This document shows, in pieces, positions 14,700-19,962 of a DNA stretch of 19,962 bases. Origin of the DNA: an uncultured Muribaculaceae bacterium (lineage in GTDB: Bacteria; Bacteroidota; Bacteroidia; Bacteroidales; Muribaculaceae); contig CANRZQ010000017.1 in the NCBI GenBank assembly GCA_947644475.1, positions 1 through 19,962 of the forward strand. Direction: 5' to 3'. Positions within the stretch are counted from its first letter, which is position 1. Each line of letters begins with the position of its first letter. Under the pieces are notes generated by a model. That model saw only the letters and a list, made by a program, of their open reading frames with translations, was not told the origin of the DNA and searched no databases. Position numbers and translations under genes: made by a program.

Positions 14700-16409
14700 A
14701 TGGAAGCAAATGATATTGAAAAGACGGAAGATAAGCGCGGGCTTAACTTCGTGGAAGAAATAGTGTTCAACGACCTTAAGGAGGGCAAGAACGGCGGACG
14801 GCTCAACACCCGTTTCCCGCCGGAGCCTAACGGCTATCTCCATATCGGCCATGCGAAAGCAATATGCATGGACTTCGGCGTAGCCGAACGCTTCGGAGGC
14901 ACTTGCAACCTTCGTTTCGACGACACCAACCCCGTGAAAGAAGATGTGGAATATGTCGACTCCATACGTGAGGACATCCACTGGCTCGGTTTCGACTGGG
15001 CCGACCGCGAGTATTACGCATCTGACTATTTCCCCCAACTTTTCGACCTGGCCGTGCGCCTCATCAAAGAAGGCAAGGCATATGTCGACGACCAAAGTTC
15101 CGAGCAGATTGCCGCCCAGAAAGGCTCGCCGACAGAACCCGGCCAGAACAGCCCCTACCGCGACCGCACTCCCGAAGAAAACCTCGACCTGTTCATGCGC
15201 ATGAACGCCGGCGAGTTCGACGAAGGCAGCCGCGTGCTCCGCGCCAAGATTGACATGGCGTCGCCCAACATGCACTTCCGCGACCCCATCATGTACCGCA
15301 TAATCAAGACTCCTCACCACCGCACCGGCACAACATGGAAAGTGTACCCGATGTATGACTTTGCCCACGGCCAGAGCGACTTCTTCGAGGGAGTGACCCA
15401 CTCGATATGCACCCTTGAATTTGTGCCTCACCGTCCGCTGTACGACTACTTCGTCGACGAACTCTCCGACGGCACCTACCGTCCGCGCCAGATTGAGTTC
15501 AACCGCCTCAACCTCACCTACACGGTGATGAGCAAGCGCAAACTGCTCCAGCTCGTCAAAGAAGGCCTTGTGGCAGGATGGGACGACCCCCGCATGCCTA
15601 CAATATGCGGCATGCGCCGCCGCGGCTACACTCCCCAGTCGATACGTAACTTCATCAATACCATCGGCTACACTAAATTCGAGGCCCTCAACTCCATGAG
15701 CCTGCTCGAACATGCCGTGCGCGACGACCTCAACCGCATCGCCACACGCGTAATGGCCGTTATAAATCCCCTGCGCGTGGTCATCACCAACTATCCCGAA
15801 GACAAGGTGGAGATGGTGGAGATGGAAAGTAACCCCGAAGACCCCACAGCCGGAATGCACTCGATGCCTTTCTCCCGCGAGATATTCATCGAGCGCGACG
15901 ACTTTATGGAGAATCCTCCGAAAAAATTCTTCCGCCTCGCTCCCGGCTCCGAAGTACGCCTCAAAGGCGCATATATCATCAAGTGCGACGAAGTGATTAA
16001 AGACGCCGACGGCAACATCACCGAACTGCGTTGTTCCTACGACCCCGACACCCTCTCGGGCATGCCCGGCGCATCGCGCAAGGTAAAGGGCACCCTCCAC
16101 TGGGTGTCGAGCGCCCACGCTGTCGACGCCGAGGTACGCCTCTACGACCGTCTTTTCTCCGTGGAGAATCCTGCTGCCGAAACCGAGCGCGATTTCCGCG
16201 AGATGCTCAACCCCGACTCGCTGAAAGTGGTGAAAGGCGTGAAACTCGAACCGTTCGCAGCCGAACTCGCCAAGACACAAGGCACCAAATTCCAGTTCCA
16301 GCGCATCGGCTACTTCACCCCCGACTACGACTCGACAGCCGACGCGCTCGTGTTCAACCGCACCATCGCATTGCGCGACAGCTGGGAAAAAGAACAGAAA
16401 AAAGGCTGA
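14700..16409 (+). CDS. glnS: glutaminyl-tRNA synthetase
   Basis: 569 residues, normal length. It charges tRNA-Gln with glutamine using ATP in the cytoplasm. It is a class I synthetase: the HIGH motif is at 48-51 within [16 protein letters not shown], the form that marks GlnRS rather than GluRS, and the KMSKS loop reads VMSKRK at 276-281. [11 protein letters not shown] at 71-81 is the acceptor-binding part of the active site. The C-terminal part (about 340-560) is the anticodon-binding beta-barrel pair. The start ATG at 14700 follows a good promoter with an AT-rich leader. The next gene begins 74 bases after the stop, across a hairpin. Presence of glnS implies direct charging of Gln rather than only the GatCAB route. 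Confidence 0.97.
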   Translation: MEANDIEKTEDKRGLNFVEEIVFNDLKEGKNGGRLNTRFPPEPNGYLHIGHAKAICMDFGVAERFGGTCNLRFDDTNPVKEDVEYVDSIREDIHWLGFDWADREYYASDYFPQLFDLAVRLIKEGKAYVDDQSSEQIAAQKGSPTEPGQNSPYRDRTPEENLDLFMRMNAGEFDEGSRVLRAKIDMASPNMHFRDPIMYRIIKTPHHRTGTTWKVYPMYDFAHGQSDFFEGVTHSICTLEFVPHRPLYDYFVDELSDGTYRPRQIEFNRLNLTYTVMSKRKLLQLVKEGLVAGWDDPRMPTICGMRRRGYTPQSIRNFINTIGYTKFEALNSMSLLEHAVRDDLNRIATRVMAVINPLRVVITNYPEDKVEMVEMESNPEDPTAGMHSMPFSREIFIERDDFMENPPKKFFRLAPGSEVRLKGAYIIKCDEVIKDADGNITELRCSYDPDTLSGMPGASRKVKGTLHWVSSAHAVDAEVRLYDRLFSVENPAAETERDFREMLNPDSLKVVKGVKLEPFAAELAKTQGTKFQFQRIGYFTPDYDSTADALVFNRTIALRDSWEKEQKKG

Positions 16410-16433
16410 CACGGCTCAACATCAACCATTACA

Positions 16434-16469
16434 TCGAGCAATCGGATATAATTTTACCCGATTGCTCGA
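16434..16469 (+). terminator. perfect hairpin between glnS and the TPR gene
   Basis: TCGAGCAATCGG (16434-16445) and its exact reverse complement (16458-16469) enclose a 12-base AT-rich loop. It is 24 bases after the glnS stop and 14 bases before the TPR start codon. No T-run follows, so it may be a weak terminator or a structure in the leader of the TPR gene. The loop contains TAATTTTA, one mismatch from a -7 box. Confidence 0.55.
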
Positions 16470-16483
16470 ACTATCTAAAATTT

Positions 16484-17929
16484 ATGGACGACCAAGAATA
16501 TAACGCCCAACGCGACGAACTCATATCCCGATTCCGAAAAAGCCTGAGCCAGCCTCTGGCCGAACGGTATTTCGGCGAGGACGAACTGATAAGCGTCTTC
16601 GACTATGCCACCGACCTCAACGACGACTATCTCCGCATCGAGGTGCTGCTGTGCGGAGCGCGGTTCTATCCCGACAGCGAGGAACTGAACCAGCGGCGCG
16701 GCATCTTCTACGACACCCTGTCGGACACGGCCCGCGACTCGTTTATCGAAGACAACGCAACACAGGAAGGCATGATATGGGATATAATGCGACTGCGACG
16801 CAATCCGCCGTCCGACGACAAGGCCGAAGAAAGCCTCGACTATCTGCTCAGCTGCTACGACACGCTTGCCGACGAGGACATGATACAACTTGCACAGCTC
16901 ACCGACTCACTCGGGCAATACGAATGGCTGAAAAAATCCGAGCCCGTGCTTCGCAAGAAAGTGGAATTCCTGCCTGTCGCGCTTTACGAACTTGGCGTGG
17001 CCGCCGACCGAAACGACGATGCCGAATTCGGCATACGCGTATCCGAGGAACTGACCCGTATCGAGCCTTTTTGCGCCATCTACTGGCAACTTCTCGCCAG
17101 ACATTACTCTGTGGCCGGCGAAGACGACAAAGCAGACCAGGCCGTTGAATACGCCATAGCCATAAATCCCGACGACGCGCAGGCTTATTTCGTGAAAGCG
17201 TCTTGCGACCTCCAGGCCGAACGCCCCCTCGAGCAAATTATACCCACAGCCGAGAAAGCCCTCGCGCTCGCGCCCGACAATTCCGAGCCTTACCGCTTCG
17301 TAGCATCGCTCCACCGCCATGCCGGCAACCGCCGCCGCGCCCAGCAGGTGCTCCGCGAGGCCCTGACGCGCTTCCCGGAAGAAGCCCTGTCGTTTATCCC
17401 CGACATTGTGATGGACGCCGACGATGCCGACAACAGCATAGACGAGATTCTCGACCAGTTCTATCGCCTGCAAGTCGACAATTCGGAAGCCATATGGGTG
17501 TCGTGGGTCCACTTCCTCTCGTCAATGGGCATGGCCGGAAAAGCGCAGAAAGTGGTCGACTGCTATTACCGCAACTCCGGGCTGCGGCTTCCGGCCACCG
17601 TCACGGCCGAGAGTTATTTCGTCAACGGCCGGTATGCCGAATGCATCGACCAGCTTTACGACCTGTTCTCCGAATCTGAAATCCCGATGTCCGACCGGCC
17701 CGCCCTGTCGGTGATGCTCCTCGTGGCCCTGTGCAAGAACGGCGAGACCGACCGTGCCCGCCAACTCGTGAAGCATTATCTCGACACGGTGAGCATCTCG
17801 TCGTTCCCCACCGTGGCATCGCGCCTGCAATACATAGGCTCGCTGCATGTGTTCCGGCAAGTGTCCGACATGCTCGACAGCCATGCCTCCCGGCGCATCT
17901 GGCGCGACTTTAACCCTCTCTTCCTGTAA
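16484..17929 (+). CDS. tetratricopeptide-repeat protein of unknown role
   Basis: 481 residues, acidic, with no signal peptide or membrane segment, so probably cytoplasmic. It is almost wholly helical; TPR-like repeats are clearest at about 205-330 (for example YWQLLARHYSVAGEDDKADQAVEYAIAINPDDAQAY, split over residues 206-240, and the next unit ending ALAPDNSEPYRFVASLHRHAGN). Such folds hold other proteins; no enzyme motif is seen. I chose ATG 16484 because the frame is open far upstream only by running through glnS in another frame, while sequence after 16484 has the acidic start MDDQEYNAQRDEL. It lies between glnS and ftsY on the same strand and probably serves a house-keeping scaffold role. 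Confidence 0.85.
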   Translation: MDDQEYNAQRDELISRFRKSLSQPLAERYFGEDELISVFDYATDLNDDYLRIEVLLCGARFYPDSEELNQRRGIFYDTLSDTARDSFIEDNATQEGMIWDIMRLRRNPPSDDKAEESLDYLLSCYDTLADEDMIQLAQLTDSLGQYEWLKKSEPVLRKKVEFLPVALYELGVAADRNDDAEFGIRVSEELTRIEPFCAIYWQLLARHYSVAGEDDKADQAVEYAIAINPDDAQAYFVKASCDLQAERPLEQIIPTAEKALALAPDNSEPYRFVASLHRHAGNRRRAQQVLREALTRFPEEALSFIPDIVMDADDADNSIDEILDQFYRLQVDNSEAIWVSWVHFLSSMGMAGKAQKVVDCYYRNSGLRLPATVTAESYFVNGRYAECIDQLYDLFSESEIPMSDRPALSVMLLVALCKNGETDRARQLVKHYLDTVSISSFPTVASRLQYIGSLHVFRQVSDMLDSHASRRIWRDFNPLFL

Positions 17930-17957
17930 AAATATTCCGCTGAAAAGAATATTTTTT
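17928..17957 (+). terminator. AT-rich hairpin after the TPR gene
   Basis: AAAAATATTC (17928-17937) pairs with GAATATTTTT (17947-17956) around a nine-base loop, followed by a further T. The left arm overlaps the stop codon. All but two pairs are A-T, so it is weaker than the other terminators here, but the T-run makes it a plausible one. A -7 box for ftsY lies shortly after. Confidence 0.55.
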
Positions 17958-17989
17958 CAAAAACCGGCGTTTAATCCGATTATTGTTAG

Positions 17990-17997
17990 TAATTTTG
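17990..17997 (+). promoter_or_regulatory. -7 box upstream of ftsY
   Basis: TAATTTTG matches TAnnTTTG and ends 34 bases before the ftsY ATG. No good TTTG is found about 20 bases upstream (TTTA at 17970-17973 is too close), so only the -7 element is supported. Confidence 0.55.
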
Positions 17998-18031
17998 TAG
18001 ATTAATTTGCTAACTCTACATTATACTATAT

Positions 18032-18994
18032 ATGGGTTTTTTCAGAAGCCTCTTTTCGAAAGAGAAAAAAGAGACATTGGACAAAGGTCTTGAAAAGACC
18101 AAGGAAGGCGTTTTCAGCAAGATACGCCGCGCAATAGCAGGCCGAAGCACTATTGATGACGATTTCCTCGACGAACTCGAAGAAATCTTCATCACCTCCG
18201 ACGTGGGCACGGAAACCACCCTCGAGATTATCGACCGCATCCAGAAACGTGTTGCCCGCGACAAATATGTCAACACCGAGGAACTCAACACCCTCCTTTG
18301 CGAGGAAATAACCGACTTGCTCGCAGGCGATGCCGACGAAGGCGCCGACGGCGAGTTCGCTGTGCCCGCCGGCAAAAAGCCGTATGTAATTATGGTAGTG
18401 GGAGTCAACGGCGTGGGCAAGACCACTACCATTGGCAAACTCGCCTATCATTACCGCCGGGCCGGCAAGAAAGTAATGCTCGGCGCAGCCGACACATTCC
18501 GCGCCGCCGCCATCGAGCAACTCGAGGAATGGGGACGCCGCGCCGATGTGCCTGTGATAAAGCAGCAACTCGGCTCCGACGCCGCCGCCGTGGCCTTCGA
18601 CACGCTCCAGTCGGCCGTGGCCAACGATGTCGACGTGGTGATAATCGACACTGCCGGACGCCTCCACAACAAGAAGGGACTGATGGACGAACTCACCAAA
18701 ATAAAGCGTTCGATGTCGAAAGTCGTGCCCGACGCGCCCAACGACGTGCTCCTCGTGCTCGACGGCTCCACAGGCCAGAACGCTTTCGAGCAGGCCCGCC
18801 AGTTCTCGGCTGCCACACAGGTTACGCAACTTGCCATTACCAAACTCGACGGCACTGCCAAAGGCGGCGTTGTGATAGGCATCAGCGACCGATTCAAGAT
18901 TCCGGTGAAATACATCGGCCTTGGCGAGGGCATCAACGACCTGCAAGTGTTCAACAAGAAAGAGTTTGTAGAATCGCTTTTCGGCTCGCGGTAA
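18032..18994 (+). CDS. ftsY: signal recognition particle receptor FtsY
   Basis: 320 residues. The SRP receptor GTPase docks ribosome-nascent chain complexes bound to Ffh at the inner membrane and hands them to SecYEG. The N-terminal helical N domain (about 10-100) includes a short amphipathic start (MGFFRSLFSK) and lacks the long acidic A region of the E. coli protein, as usual in Bacteroidetes. The G domain shows G1 GVNGVGKTTT (124-133), DTFRAAA (154-160), G3 DTAGR (206-210) and G4 TKLDGTAKGG (270-279). It has its own -7 promoter element and is followed 18 bases later by rimO, so those two are probably one transcript. Confidence 0.97.
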   Translation: MGFFRSLFSKEKKETLDKGLEKTKEGVFSKIRRAIAGRSTIDDDFLDELEEIFITSDVGTETTLEIIDRIQKRVARDKYVNTEELNTLLCEEITDLLAGDADEGADGEFAVPAGKKPYVIMVVGVNGVGKTTTIGKLAYHYRRAGKKVMLGAADTFRAAAIEQLEEWGRRADVPVIKQQLGSDAAAVAFDTLQSAVANDVDVVIIDTAGRLHNKKGLMDELTKIKRSMSKVVPDAPNDVLLVLDGSTGQNAFEQARQFSAATQVTQLAITKLDGTAKGGVVIGISDRFKIPVKYIGLGEGINDLQVFNKKEFVESLFGSR

Positions 18995-19012
18995 GAGCGT
19001 CCTGATATAATT

Positions 19013-19962
19013 ATGGTTTCCAATATTGACAGACGCCCGGTGAGCATTATAGCCATGGGGTGTTCAAAAAACCTTGTCGACGCCGAACGCGTGGCATTCA
19101 TGCTGCGCGAGGCCGGATACACACCCGTATTCGACCCCGAACGGCCAAAAGGGATTGTCGTGATAAACACATGCGGATTTATCGGCGATGCAAAAGAAGA
19201 ATCCATAAACGCGATACTTGAAACGGCCGAACTGAAAAAGCGCGGCCGTGTGAGCAAGATTATCGTGATGGGATGCCTTTCCGAACGCTACCGCGCCGAA
19301 CTCCCCGGCGAACTCCCCGAGGTCGACCGCTGGTACGGCAAATTCGACTGGACTTCGCTCGTAAGCGACCTCGAGGCCGGCTCAAATGACAATATCGCCG
19401 CTCCGGCCACACAGGCTCACCCTTGGGAGCGTTGCTTCCAGAAGGAAAAGCCAAAGCCTTACAGCGCATACATAAAGATAGCCGAAGGGTGCAACCGCTT
19501 CTGCGCCTTCTGCGCCATCCCGCTCATCACCGGACGCTACCGCTCGCGCACAATCGAGGACATTGCCGAGGAAGTGACAGCCCTGGCCTCGCGCGGCGTA
19601 CGCGAATTCAACATTATAGCCCAGGACCTTTCCTATTATGGCACAGACATATATGGCCGTCAGGAGATAGCACGGCTCATCGACCGCCTCGCCGACATCG
19701 AAGGCGTGGAGTGGATACGCCTCCACTACGCCTACCCGAAGGATTTCCCGATGGACCTGCTCGATGTGATGGCCCGACGCGACAATGTGTGCAAATATCT
19801 CGACATTGCCCTCCAGCATATCGACGACACGGTGCTCGCCAACATGCAGCGTCACATCACCGGCGACGAGACTCGCGCGCTCCTCGCCGAGATACGCCGC
19901 CGTGTGCCCGGCATAACCCTGCGCACCACCCTGATGGTCGGATTCCCCGGCGAGACTGAGGA
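19013..19962 (+). CDS. rimO: ribosomal protein S12 methylthiotransferase RimO, cut by window end
   Basis: The first 316 residues of a protein that runs off the right edge; the family is usually about 430 long. RimO is a radical SAM enzyme that methylthiolates the conserved Asp of ribosomal protein S12. The N-terminal MTTase domain has the three cluster cysteines C17 (MGCSKN), C54 (NTCGF) and C88 (MGCLSE). The radical SAM domain holds C160-x3-C164-x2-C167 in EGCNRFCAFCAIP, followed by ITGRYRSR, IIAQDLSYYG and LRTTLMVGFPGE. MGCSKN and the CAIP form point to RimO rather than MiaB. The missing part should contain the end of the radical domain and the TRAM domain. Start ATG 19013 lies 18 bases after ftsY. 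Confidence 0.95.
   Translation, partial: MVSNIDRRPVSIIAMGCSKNLVDAERVAFMLREAGYTPVFDPERPKGIVVINTCGFIGDAKEESINAILETAELKKRGRVSKIIVMGCLSERYRAELPGELPEVDRWYGKFDWTSLVSDLEAGSNDNIAAPATQAHPWERCFQKEKPKPYSAYIKIAEGCNRFCAFCAIPLITGRYRSRTIEDIAEEVTALASRGVREFNIIAQDLSYYGTDIYGRQEIARLIDRLADIEGVEWIRLHYAYPKDFPMDLLDVMARRDNVCKYLDIALQHIDDTVLANMQRHITGDETRALLAEIRRRVPGITLRTTLMVGFPGETE

Noticed and set aside
14544..16412. 622-codon minus-strand ORF opposite glnS
   Set aside because: It covers glnS almost exactly in antisense, reads as Val/His/Ala-rich sequence without motifs, and glnS itself is certain.
16031..16483. Upstream extension of the TPR protein reading frame into glnS
   Set aside because: The added residues are Arg/Pro-rich out-of-frame glnS sequence, and a plausible ATG occurs at 16484 after the glnS stop.

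Overview
The window looks like chromosomal DNA from a gut-type Bacteroidales, most plausibly Muribaculaceae or a close relative. The support is: Bacteroidetes-type promoters (TTTG, a spacer of about 20 bases, then TAnnTTTG) in front of several genes; few Shine-Dalgarno sites; secreted proteins ending in a type IX secretion (Por)-like tail of the form IYDLxGRRV...GxYIVK...KVLVK; a Bacteroidetes-type DUF1015 protein; and a ftsY-rimO pair. The family-level assignment is inference from gene style, not from a marker-gene comparison.

Layout. (1) 125-5961, minus strand: a three-gene run encoding a secreted beta-sandwich protein, a GH16 laminarinase-like enzyme with three copies of a related module, and a GH128-like beta-1,3-glucanase. 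Together they look like an extracellular beta-1,3-glucan degradation set, with no SusC/SusD pair in view. Its 3' end is littered with short palindromic repeats, one of which encodes the last residues of the glucanase. (2) 5962-6297: an AT-rich divergent intergenic region. (3) 6298-7715, plus strand: an endonuclease I-like secreted protein whose active site appears lost, overlapping by ATGA a small unknown lipoprotein. (4) 7720-8834: an inverted pair of the same palindromic repeat, then a GT4 glycosyltransferase ending at a strong bidirectional hairpin terminator. (5) 8887-11510, minus: a second kind of palindromic repeat, a DUF1015 protein and purA. (6) 11615-12409, minus: a GT2 glycosyltransferase, divergent from (7) 12543-14531, plus, a large secreted fibronectin-III protein. 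(8) 14700 to the right edge, plus: glnS, a TPR protein, ftsY and the first two thirds of rimO, which are housekeeping translation and secretion functions.

The parts that stand out are the glucan-degradation cluster with its shared, unassigned beta-sandwich module, the apparent pseudo-nuclease/lipoprotein pair, and two families of REP-like palindromes. I see no CRISPR array, tRNA, rRNA, transposase or phage gene. I did not find a clearly new defence or mobile system; the closest candidates for something undescribed are the glucan module and the pseudo-nuclease pair.
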